Origin: Nostoc linckia NIES-25
Lineage (GTDB): Bacteria; Cyanobacteriota; Cyanobacteriia; Cyanobacteriales; Nostocaceae
Direction: 5' to 3'
Assembly (NCBI RefSeq): GCF_002368035.1
Contig: NZ_AP018222.1
Location: 558,001-622,000 of the forward strand
DNA: 64,000 nucleotides
Below are positions 25,469 through 33,067 of the stretch, piece by piece (position 1 is the first letter of the stretch; each line of letters opens with the position of its first letter). The notes beneath the pieces are model-generated. The model searched no databases and was not told where the DNA came from. It saw only the letters and a list, made by a program, of their open reading frames with translations. The position numbers were made by a program, and so were the translations under genes.

Positions 25469-26380
25469 TTAATAAGTGGCATTATTTTCAGGCGATCGCG
25501 CACTTGGAGTCAAGCTGATTAAATCGTCAATGTTGGATTTCATTGTCTTGCAAATTGTATCTAGGGGTAAGTCATTGGTGTCATAACCAAAGGGATTTTC
25601 TATTTCTAAACCGATGGCTTCAATCCCAAATACTGTAAAACCAACTAAAGCAGTAATCAAACCCGTCCACCAACCCAATTCTTTCACAATTTGAAACGGC
25701 AACAGAAAACAATATAGTACCAGTAATTGCTTTAGATGAATCGCATAAGCCAGTGGCATTGGCGTTTTTAAAATCCGTTCGCAAGAACCTAAATTATCCA
25801 CAAGATTATTCAATAGTTCTTGCATTGCTGTTAATTGGTAGCTATTTATACAATTGCGATAATATTGCTGTTGTAAATAATCCCCTATCCAAAAAGCCAC
25901 TTCTATGGGAGGATTATTCATAATCTTCAGCTTGACATATTTGCTAGATGGCATTAATTCTTCTAATTCATCGTTGACGGGTTCTCCGCGCAAGTGTCTT
26001 TTGGTTGCCACAGCAAAAGCTACTAATAAATTTAATGCTGCAATTTTATTATCTTTATCATCTGGAGAGATTTCGTCAACTGATACCCAAATCTGCCGCG
26101 CTAGATTTCGGACATTATTTACTATAGAACCCCAACATTTTCTCCCTTCCCAAAATCGTTCATAAGCAGTATTTGTCCGAAAGACAAGCAACAAGCCCAA
26201 AACAATACTAGGGATAACGCTACCTAAAATAGGTTGAGATACAGGCTTATCCAAATGATGAAGGATAGAAACAAAACATCCAAAAATTCCAGCCAATAAA
26301 ACGTTTTTGTAAATGGCTTTTACTACTGAACCTTTAAGTTGTAATGTCGTTTCTACCCATTTCAGGCTTACGGCACTCAT
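25469..26380 (-). CDS. Bestrophin family anion channel
   Basis: 303 residues. The bestrophin/UPF0187 pattern is visible: an early TM helix (VLLAGIFGCFVSIL), IPSIVLGLLLVFRTNTAYERFWEGRKCWG near residues 57-85, a cytoplasmic central helix bundle, a later TM pair (LLVLYCFLLPFQIVKELGWW), and the family signature IENPFGYDTNDLPLD near 265. Bacterial homologues form pentameric channels; cyanobacterial and plastid members tune thylakoid proton-motive force or bicarbonate supply. Direction and ion cannot be told here. A single gene with long spacers on both sides. Confidence 0.9.
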   Translation of the reverse strand: MSAVSLKWVETTLQLKGSVVKAIYKNVLLAGIFGCFVSILHHLDKPVSQPILGSVIPSIVLGLLLVFRTNTAYERFWEGRKCWGSIVNNVRNLARQIWVSVDEISPDDKDNKIAALNLLVAFAVATKRHLRGEPVNDELEELMPSSKYVKLKIMNNPPIEVAFWIGDYLQQQYYRNCINSYQLTAMQELLNNLVDNLGSCERILKTPMPLAYAIHLKQLLVLYCFLLPFQIVKELGWWTGLITALVGFTVFGIEAIGLEIENPFGYDTNDLPLDTICKTMKSNIDDLISLTPSARSPENNATY

Positions 26381-26874
26381 GTAGTCACCCTAAGAGAACA
26401 TCTTAATAATTACTTAAAAATAATAGCTCTACAATCAGCATTATTGCCAAGAAAAATAGCGTAAAAAGTAGCGCTAACAACCCATGAAATATGCTTAGAG
26501 CAACGACCGTATAGCAATGCTATTCCATTTATCAGCTTACACAGTAGGGAATAGAGGCGCGGTTCATCGCATTTGTACATAAGTCGATTTGTTCGTAGCT
26601 TATTTAGCACTGCTGTATTCTACTCTGTGTATGAAAAATTTCAAAACGATACCTAAGGCGGGCTATGTCTACACAGCTAATTGTAAAGAAATGTAAAAGT
26701 TTTAAGCTGGCTGCATAAACCTCCCAAACTGCCTTGATAACTGTGTAGAAGAAAAGGTACATACCTATCGATGATGACCATAAGGTATTAATCGCTATCA
26801 TGTACCCTAGTAAATCAGCAAGTTCTAACCTGTACAAATCCTGCCCTGTAAATTCAGTGTCTAGACATAACATT
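26381..26874. other. Intergenic region, no supported gene
   Basis: Two overlapping minus-strand frames (26410-26610 and 26604-26906) are present, but they have no family resemblance and poor codon patterns, and one overlaps the downstream VOC gene end. I see no clear RNA fold. Confidence 0.4.
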
Positions 26875-27276
26875 TTAGTTATGTCTTTTTTCGTGATTAG
26901 TCTCAAAACGTTGAATTTCGATTAAATAACCACTGGGATCGCGTAAAAAACAATGATAAATATTATACTTTTTATTCATTGTAGGTGGTTTTTCAAACTT
27001 GATACCACGTTGTTGGAGATATTCAAACCATTCGTCTACCTGCTGTGTTACCAAGGTAAAAATAACACGCGATCCATTTTCAGATGAAAAAATTGATGTT
27101 TCACTTGCTTGGCATAATCCCAAGTATCCAGAGCCAGTAACACTGTAAATTCGACAGGTACCTTGGTCAAGCCACAACTCGAAGCCTAACTTTTGTTCGT
27201 AGAATTCTATAGATGCATTCAGGTCGTGGGTATAGAAGAAGGTAATCTGTCGATCGATTTGCGGTTGATGAGGCAT
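26875..27276 (-). CDS. VOC family (glyoxalase/bleomycin resistance-like) protein
   Basis: 133 residues from the ATG at 27276 (MPHQPQIDRQITFFYTHDLN); earlier in-frame starts at 27285 and 27321 are possible. Two beta-alpha-beta-beta-beta modules are visible: the first around FFYTHDLNASIEFYEQKLGFEL, the second around EWFEYLQQRGIKFEKPP ending FLRDPSGYLIEIQRFE, where the glutamate is a typical metal ligand. The substrate is unknown. The 5' end overlaps the promoter-like block of a small-RNA-like unit on the opposite strand. Confidence 0.85.
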   Translation of the reverse strand: MPHQPQIDRQITFFYTHDLNASIEFYEQKLGFELWLDQGTCRIYSVTGSGYLGLCQASETSIFSSENGSRVIFTLVTQQVDEWFEYLQQRGIKFEKPPTMNKKYNIYHCFLRDPSGYLIEIQRFETNHEKRHN

Positions 27277-27281
27277 AAAAT

Positions 27282-27394
27282 ACATTTGAGTATATACCCT
27301 AACGACATCTGGCGATCGCATAGGTCAAAATTTATTTATGTTAGAAACCTGTTACTACTCCAGAACGCTTTAGGCGTATCTGGAGTTTCTTTTT
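27282..27394 (+). ncRNA. Candidate small RNA unit A (promoter-like block plus terminator)
   Basis: It begins ACATTTGAGTATATACCCTA with a GAC following, and 57 bp later ends in a terminator: ACTCCAGA and TCTGGAGT pair around a 14-nt loop and are followed by TTCTTTTT. No coding frame of note lies between. A second unit with the same start block, length and terminator stem is at 27614-27727. TATACC may be the -10 box, giving a transcript of about 90 nt. No known family is recognised. Confidence 0.55.
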
Positions 27395-27477
27395 GATAAA
27401 GCTATCAGAATTTTGTAAATTATCCGGATATGCCAAAACAATCTTGAAAGGGGATGCATACCGAATTATTTATATCT

Positions 27478-27562
27478 AACGCGGAGCATCACTCGTTGAT
27501 GTACTCCTCTGGCAGACAACTCTCGCAAAATAACCCCAGTTCTGCTGGGACTGTTTTGCGTT
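27478..27562. ncRNA. Structured region between the two small-RNA-like units
   Basis: Two consecutive folds: GGAGCATCA with TGATGTACTCC (27483-27507), and CGCAAAA...CCCAG with CTGGG...TTTTGCG (27524-27560). No ORF. Could be a further RNA or an upstream part of unit B. Confidence 0.4.
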
Positions 27563-27613
27563 GAAGGTATGTAAACCACAAGGACAATAGTCACTCAGCA
27601 GACATAATTTACG

Positions 27614-27727
27614 ACATTTGGGTGTATACCCTGATGACGTAGGATTCACTTATGGAAAAAATTGATATAGGTAAATGCGTATCTTTCCTGACTCCAGATT
27701 TGTCATAAAACATTTCTGGAGTTTTTT
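27614..27727 (+). ncRNA. Candidate small RNA unit B
   Basis: Starts ACATTTGGGTGTATACCCTG followed by ATGAC. 58 bp after the TATACCCT box comes ACTCCAGA paired with TCTGGAGT around a 16-nt loop, followed by TTTTTT. Overall length 114 bp against 113 bp for unit A, while the middle has diverged. The shared start block and terminator stem with free drift between suggest two related transcription units. Confidence 0.6.
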
Positions 27728-27806
27728 CATTGAATTATGAATGCACGCCTATAGCAGTGCGGTAAAATAATAAATTAGGAATTATTATAAAAATTATTCA
27801 AGAAGT

Positions 27807-28025
27807 ATGGAAATATCAAATTCTACTTCTGACAGAGAAAACCAACAGCTACAAGCTTTTAAAGCAGTTTTACAAGCTAAGAATATTAACCGTCGTGAGT
27901 TTATGAAATTGTCATTAGAAGAACGACGACGCATATTGGCTGCCCAAGCGGAGCTAATGTTATTACATTACGAACAAGATAGAGAATGGCAGGAATTAGA
28001 AGCAGGAGACTTGATTGATTATTAA
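27807..28025 (+). CDS. Small antitoxin-like protein upstream of a mazF remnant
   Basis: 72 residues, charged and helical: MEISNSTSDRENQQLQAF, then NINRREFMKLSLEERRRILA and a C-terminal acidic tail (WQELEAGDLIDY). Such proteins commonly precede MazF/PemK-type toxins in cyanobacteria, the C-tail binding the toxin. The next frame is a clear but decayed mazF start overlapping the last codons. The antitoxin frame itself is intact. Family name not certain. Confidence 0.72.
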   Translation: MEISNSTSDRENQQLQAFKAVLQAKNINRREFMKLSLEERRRILAAQAELMLLHYEQDREWQELEAGDLIDY

Positions 28026-28101
28026 ATCTCGTGCTTCTAAAAGAGGTGATATTTAACTTGCTAATTTTGATCCAACGGTGGGAGCAGAAATAAAAAAGTC
28101 T
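28016..28101 (+). pseudogene. Decayed MazF/PemK toxin gene start
   Basis: TTG at 28016 overlaps the antitoxin end. Translation gives MIIKSRASKRGDI, then a TAA where MazF has tyrosine, then LANFDPTVGAEIKKS. This is the MazF N-terminus (RGDIYLA..DPTVGAEIKKTRP) with one stop and with everything after residue ~28 missing. The toxin cannot be made. Confidence 0.82.
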
Positions 28102-28108
28102 GCTTTTT

Positions 28109-28633
28109 TTAAAATAAATTTAAAAAACTATTATCGCTATCGTCATCATCTTTATTTCTCAAGGATTTTAATATATTCTCGAAACCTTTAGATATAGATT
28201 TTTGACTTGATTGCACCGATTGAACAACATTTATTATATTCTCAGACAAACCATCAGCGACAGCAATACCATTATCTCCTATTACTTCTTTAGCTTTCTC
28301 CACTTGAGGACTAATTGATTTACCTGTTTTACAATAACGTGCAAAATGCTCACAGTTATTATAAAAAATATTATAGCTTTTCTCTCCTAGCCTTTGTTTT
28401 GCTCTCATGATAACAACTATTGGAGGATCGCATTTATCGTATTTTTCAATATAAATTTTTTTGTTTTTAGCAAACTCAGTCATGGAAACCCAGCGGATTA
28501 TTCCATACTTACCTTGTTTATAATTATTTTGGTAATGAATAACAGTGTCGTTACCACAATCAATTCCATGATGATAAGGAAATTTATCACTATGATAAAT
28601 ACTACAGTATATGTGATCTCCTTGTGGCATCAT
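28109..28633 (-). CDS. LRAT-domain (NlpC/P60-like circularly permuted) protein
   Basis: 174 residues. MMPQGDHIYCSIYHSDKFPY, then HHGIDCGNDTVIHYQ supplies the catalytic histidines, and FYNNCEHFARYCKTG the nucleophilic cysteine: the H...NCEHF layout of the LRAT family, thiol enzymes acting as acyltransferases or phospholipases. The second half (residues 105-174) is a linker and an Asp-rich tail (NKDDDDSDNSF) without a domain. AT content is markedly higher than in neighbours, and it sits among decayed toxin-antitoxin genes. It was probably acquired by transfer and may be a toxin-like or defence effector; that role is inference. Confidence 0.82.
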   Translation of the reverse strand: MMPQGDHIYCSIYHSDKFPYHHGIDCGNDTVIHYQNNYKQGKYGIIRWVSMTEFAKNKKIYIEKYDKCDPPIVVIMRAKQRLGEKSYNIFYNNCEHFARYCKTGKSISPQVEKAKEVIGDNGIAVADGLSENIINVVQSVQSSQKSISKGFENILKSLRNKDDDDSDNSFLNLF

Positions 28634-28918
28634 TTATCTCCAGATATAACTATATATTTTTTAAAATGTAGACACATATTATTAAAAAAATAATTTATTT
28701 GTCATTAGTAAAATCCGCAGTTTTTTTAGATAAATTTATAGTAAAATATTAATTTATCTAATATGATTCAGAATTTTATGTAAGTAAATTTTGGTTAACT
28801 CGTATAGAAAAACATAAAATTTTATAGATAGTGACTCTCAAAATATAAAGCAAACAAAAAGTGCGATCGCACTGCATGTTCCACAACCAACTTTTTTTGT
28901 TGTATCGTAACTCGATTT

Positions 28919-29320
28919 TCAGACATATATTTGCGTCTGAATTCCTAAATTTTCCATCAGTGCGGTGAGCGTAATTCCGCGCATACGAGCTAAATCCGCC
29001 AAAGATTCAATGCGTTCTGCTTGCAGTTTTTCTATGTGTTCTGTTAATTTCAATAACTCACTATGCTCGTCATTTGTTAGATTTTCAGCATTTCTTTTAA
29101 TAATTAACTCATCGTAATCATTCTGAATATCTGAAGGAATACTTTGATTGATTTTTAACAATAAATCAGCTTCATTTTGTGGTCAGCTAAAATCTTTATT
29201 TTGGGCTATTAAAGCAAGAATTTGAGATAACAATGGCTCTAATTAAGTTTTGTTTAACTGTTTAATCGCATTTAATAATTCATCTGAAGATAATTGAATT
29301 TCAACTTTAATTTTTGACAT
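28919..29320 (-). pseudogene. Small hypothetical gene with two in-frame stops
   Basis: Translation from ATG 29320 gives MSKIKVEIQLSSDELLNAIK, a TAA at 29245-29243, LEPLLSQILALIAQNKDFS, a TGA at 29185-29183, then PQNEADLLLKINQSIPSDIQ and on to a normal end (ESLADLARMRGITLTALMEN). The frame is otherwise unbroken and has coding character throughout, so it is an old gene with two nonsense mutations. The C-terminal 80 residues could still be expressed from a TTG at 29161. The family looks like small antitoxin-type proteins that often precede HNH genes in cyanobacteria; this is a loose memory. Confidence 0.75.
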
Positions 29321-29456
29321 TGTTACATCTTTTCAGCTAAATTTATTCAAATTATAACATTTGAATTGTAACTGTTCGCTGGAAATCTAAAGTAGTTCAG
29401 CGATCGCACTTTACCCTTAAGGCTAACTTTAATGCGATCGCATTTAATAGAATGAC

Positions 29457-30299
29457 TTATTTCACTGTGTATGTTACAAAGATATCTTTTTTCATCTCAA
29501 CTTCCGCTGGGGCATCTGGATCGTAAGTTGGTGTTAATAAAAAACTAGCAAAAGACGGCAAAGTAACTCCAGATTTGGAATTACATGAAGGATAGAATAA
29601 GGTATAAAATGGCTCGGCTACAGAAGCAGCACCAAGTTTAACAGCCATAGCAGTTGCTAAAGCCTGAGCGCGACTTTGAGCGTCTTTCATTGCTGATTGA
29701 TAAACCGAACTCTGCAAAGCTTGACAATCATTAACTGCGTATTCCACACCAACGTTCTTGATAGTTAGGTTTTCTAGTTTGCTTGTTGCTTTATTCGCTG
29801 CGCCAACAATTTCCTGAATGCGATCGCGGGTTGGTTTTTCTAGCCTCACTAATATCTTGGCATTATTTTCAGTAGAATTAGGATTAACTTGCACTTGAAT
29901 TTTATCGGCACTAATTCCATTAGCAACTAGACTATCAACTAGAGGCTGGAGAGTTGCTTTACTTAAGGGTTTTTGGCTTTCTAAAGTAGGTGTAGATGGA
30001 ATTTGTCCTATTGGTGTTTTGGCATTTAAAAGGAGAATTGGTAAAGTTTCTCGACGAACTTGAGATAGGGTTGATGGTTGCGTTTGTAACTCATCGTTGC
30101 TATCTTTGCTACTGATTACCAATTCAATATCCGCTGTATCAGCTGGTACTCTTACTACCCCTTGACCCATTACCATTAATGAATGGCGATCGCTCGCTGG
30201 TGGATAAAATAATTGGGCATTAGCGACTTTAGGTCTTAACGCTTCCATCCCAACAGTCATAGTTATACTGAGCAGCATCACAGCAGTTATTTTTTTCAT
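29457..30299 (-). CDS. SIMPL domain (DUF541) periplasmic protein
   Basis: 280 residues. The signal peptide has a positive n-region (MKK), a hydrophobic core (AVMLLSITMTVGM) and a probable cleavage after VANA (residue 28). The mature domain begins SLMVMGQGVVRVPADTADIE, the usual SIMPL start, and ends VEMKKDIFVTYTVK. A conserved SRAQALATAMAVKLGAA helix lies near residue 210. Family members form oligomeric periplasmic or membrane-attached assemblies related to BP26. The exact role in cyanobacteria is unknown. Confidence 0.87.
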   Translation of the reverse strand: MKKITAVMLLSITMTVGMEALRPKVANAQLFYPPASDRHSLMVMGQGVVRVPADTADIELVISSKDSNDELQTQPSTLSQVRRETLPILLLNAKTPIGQIPSTPTLESQKPLSKATLQPLVDSLVANGISADKIQVQVNPNSTENNAKILVRLEKPTRDRIQEIVGAANKATSKLENLTIKNVGVEYAVNDCQALQSSVYQSAMKDAQSRAQALATAMAVKLGAASVAEPFYTLFYPSCNSKSGVTLPSFASFLLTPTYDPDAPAEVEMKKDIFVTYTVK

Positions 30300-30617
30300 G
30301 TTCTAGCAATGTCCTTTAAACATAGTATTTGTCAAAGTTTACACTTCAAGAACAATATACTTAAGCTTTGCTCTAAATAATTTACTAAAAAAAAGACTGG
30401 GGAGTAGGGAGTGGGTAGAGACAAGGGTTATGCTCTTACGAGAAGCCGCTCTTCGAGCGTCTACGCGTCTGTACGGAGTGGGGAGATAGAACAGACAACA
30501 CACAAGAAGAATAATTCTTAACTCCTGACTCAGCACTCCTTGTTTGCCCAATGCCCTATACCTGTTAGCTAGACATTTGGCCTCTTTTTTGATTTCTGAA
30601 TTCTGAATTCTAGAATA
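30300..30617. other. Intergenic region with dispersed repeats
   Basis: Contains a degenerate GAAGCCGCTCTTCGAGCGTC/TACGCG element (30440-30475) related to the inner segment of the nested repeat at 49097-49240, and a GAATTCTGAATTCTAGAAT repeat near 30597-30615. No gene seen. Confidence 0.5.
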
Positions 30618-30995
30618 TTAACCAAACCAATGAGAGGGTTCACAACCGGGTTGAACTATTTCACAAAGGTGATTGCCAATCCAATCTGACTTTTCTTGAA
30701 CGATTGAGCAAATACCTTGGTGAATTAAATTTTGTAAATGTAGTTGCTGCTCTAAGCGTTTACGAGGCAACTGATAATTTAGCAAGCTTTCCTGTTCAGC
30801 TTCGGCTAGTGGAATATTTCCGTCAGATATGACGCTATAAAAAGAGGGGATGCGGTTGAGGACGAAAGCAATTAGCTCTTGGCGCAAGTCAGGAATCGCA
30901 AAGGCTTGTTGATATGGATGATATGGATATGTATCCAAAACACTTTCAATCTCACCTATTACTGATTGCTGAGTCAAATTAACTACAGTTTTCAT
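30618..30995 (-). CDS. ComFB-like protein
   Basis: 125 residues. The central part (LRQELIAFVLNRIPSFYSVI) corresponds to the ComFB core VV.YALNRLPPLY, and the helical ends also fit. ComFB-type proteins in cyanobacteria bind cyclic dinucleotides and influence competence or motility; whether this diverged copy binds a nucleotide is not visible. It lacks a signal peptide and TM helix. A single gene with a long 5' region. Confidence 0.65.
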   Translation of the reverse strand: MKTVVNLTQQSVIGEIESVLDTYPYHPYQQAFAIPDLRQELIAFVLNRIPSFYSVISDGNIPLAEAEQESLLNYQLPRKRLEQQLHLQNLIHQGICSIVQEKSDWIGNHLCEIVQPGCEPSHWFG

Positions 30996-32224
30996 AATTT
31001 TTTAAACTCCTTTTTTAATTCAGTCAAAGATTAGTTAAGTAAACACCTTTTCTAGAAGGTAAGGTTGGCATGACAATCAGTTATAAATGATTCAACTGAT
31101 AGATGCAATAGACTCTGAAGTTAGCCTTTTATTAGGGTAGAATATCAAACATCTTACTGTGCTGATTTGAGTTAAAGCTTATACTGATTTGCAATTGTCT
31201 TACATCAAAACAACACTGGCTAAATCGATCGACTGCTGACATTTTATATTTATAATACTTATTATTTCAAATTTATGCCTATTTGGCAGAAATCTACATA
31301 AAACGCAGCATAAGATTTAGGGGATCAAGGCTATCGGTAATAAAGCAACTGGCTTTGGTTAGAAAATTTTAGTTAGATTTAAGCTTCTTGGTAATTAAGA
31401 TGACTTTGGGGTTTGTTAGACAATTTACTGTTTCATAGACATAACTTATTTGTTGCACATTAGTTTTAGTAACTCGGAAAATACTCAACTGCTAGACTGT
31501 CAAATAAGTCTAGCGGCAGATGAAATGATTGAGTAAAAACGTTTAAAAAGTTCACATTATCTAAGAGTATGTCTTTAAAGTCAAAATATATACTGGAAAC
31601 CAGGATTTTGGGAAAAGGTTAAAGGTTTTTTCTTTCCCGTTTCCCTTTCCCCTTTTTCTCAAAACCCGACAAGTATTGTACTGGAACTCTCTATTGTGAG
31701 AACGTGAATTCGACGAACCTCTCCCTGGTTTTACTACGCAAAACCAGGGAGAGGTTTTTTGATTGACTAAATTCGTTAGACAATATATTCAGCCGTCGAA
31801 CTCATGTTGTGAGAAAAGAGGCTTTGAAGCGCCCATTGCTTGTAAGTAAGAGGGAGGTAAAAATATTGATAATGCTTTTTAAGTATTTAGCCTACTACTG
31901 AGATGGAAAGGTGAAGATTAGAGGGTAGTGTGATTCAATTACTGAAAAAGCGCTGTCAGTACTGGGTGCAGGCTAAACCTGCTATTGAGGCACTAATTAG
32001 TTGAATATCAGTCATTAAGTATCCCAAGTTTTGATGGTCGTTACTGCTTCAAAGAAGCAAGCTACAGGTAGGGTCTTTGCGGGAGAAGGGTAGCTTAGCA
32101 AGCGACTTCTCTGGCGATCGTTAGTTATCATCAAATGACAAACGACAAAATTACTACTAATGACTGCTGAAAGCTAATAGTAGAATAAGGTACAGACAAG
32201 CTGCACGGAAGGGAGGAAGCGAAA
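30996..32224. other. 1.2-kb region without a recognised gene, with one strong terminator
   Basis: No ORF of note. A strong hairpin terminator sits at 31716-31760 without an obvious gene before it, so an untranslated transcript may come from 31.4-31.7 kb. C-rich/A-rich repeats lie at 31612-31665. GGGAGG just before 32225 is the ribosome binding site of the next gene. Confidence 0.45.
31716..31760 (+). terminator. Orphan Rho-independent terminator with 17-bp perfect stem
   Basis: AACCTCTCCCTGGTTTT pairs fully with AAAACCAGGGAGAGGTT around ACTACGC, followed by TTTT. The nearest plus-strand gene starts 465 bp downstream and none ends upstream, so it likely ends an RNA gene. Confidence 0.85.
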
Positions 32225-33067
32225 TTGGATGAGATGAGGGCGGCGCTAGAGTTAGCGACTGAAGAAGAACTACAAGACTTAACGGCAATTTTATTTAGCC
32301 GTAAGTTCAATCCCCTAGACTACGTTCACACACCCGAACCCATCGAAGTGCAAAGCCAAGACCGCAAAGCTTGGCTAGACGCATTAGAAGGTCGCTTCCG
32401 CTTTTTGGCGGCAGATGGGATTACGGTATTGCGCGGACGTACAGACCAAGTAACTTACCGACAAGCGCTCGTTCAAGTATGTAAGTATCTAAAAATTCCT
32501 TATTCTAATCAGTTGACAACAGTTGATTTAGAAGCAGAAGTATTTTTGCATCTGCTAGGACAAGTTTGGAAAAAATTGCCGGAACAGGAAAAGCAAAAAT
32601 TGACCATACGGATACAGCGTCAGCTTGTCAAGTCAGAATTAAAACAACCTTTACCACTTTTATTGCAACGCGATCCTTTGGGGCTACTTTTTAAAGGTGG
32701 TAGTGCATTGGTTGTTACTTCCATACTCCAACCAGTTGTACTTAAGCAAATTGCTCGTCAATTTGCTATACACCTTGCTACCTACGAAGTAGCCAAACAA
32801 GCGGCGATTAAAGGTACGGAAGCAGCCACAACCCAGTTTCAAGGCTATGTAACTATGCAAATGGCTAGACGGGGTATGACCGTGAGTGCAGCTCGTTATG
32901 GAGCAGTTCGCACGATGTTTGCCGCGATCGGGCCAATGATGTGGGCTTGGTTTTTTGCGGATTTAGGTTGGAGAGCGATCGCTACTAACTATGGTCGCAT
33001 CATCCCCACTATTTTCGCCCTAGCTCAAATTCGTCTCACTCGCGCTGAATGTTGGGAGCCAGCTTGA
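32225..33067 (+). CDS. YaaW family (UPF0174) protein
   Basis: 280 residues from a TTG start eight bases after GGGAGG; an ATG three codons later is too far from that site. The N-terminal half (LELATEEELQDLTAILFSRK, then YRQALVQVCKYLKIPYS and LEAEVFLHLLGQVWKKLPEQ) and the C-terminal hydrophobic region (FKGGSALVVTSILQPVVLKQ) align with E. coli YaaW in order. Residues 155-265 contain two or three membrane-seeking segments. Function is unknown. The end overlaps the O-antigen ligase start by 19 bp, so the two are co-transcribed and translationally coupled. Confidence 0.82.
   Translation: MDEMRAALELATEEELQDLTAILFSRKFNPLDYVHTPEPIEVQSQDRKAWLDALEGRFRFLAADGITVLRGRTDQVTYRQALVQVCKYLKIPYSNQLTTVDLEAEVFLHLLGQVWKKLPEQEKQKLTIRIQRQLVKSELKQPLPLLLQRDPLGLLFKGGSALVVTSILQPVVLKQIARQFAIHLATYEVAKQAAIKGTEAATTQFQGYVTMQMARRGMTVSAARYGAVRTMFAAIGPMMWAWFFADLGWRAIATNYGRIIPTIFALAQIRLTRAECWEPA

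Noticed and set aside
26410..26906. Two overlapping minus-strand frames downstream of bestrophin
   Set aside because: Codon pattern poor, cysteine/aromatic-rich random look, one overlaps the VOC gene end.
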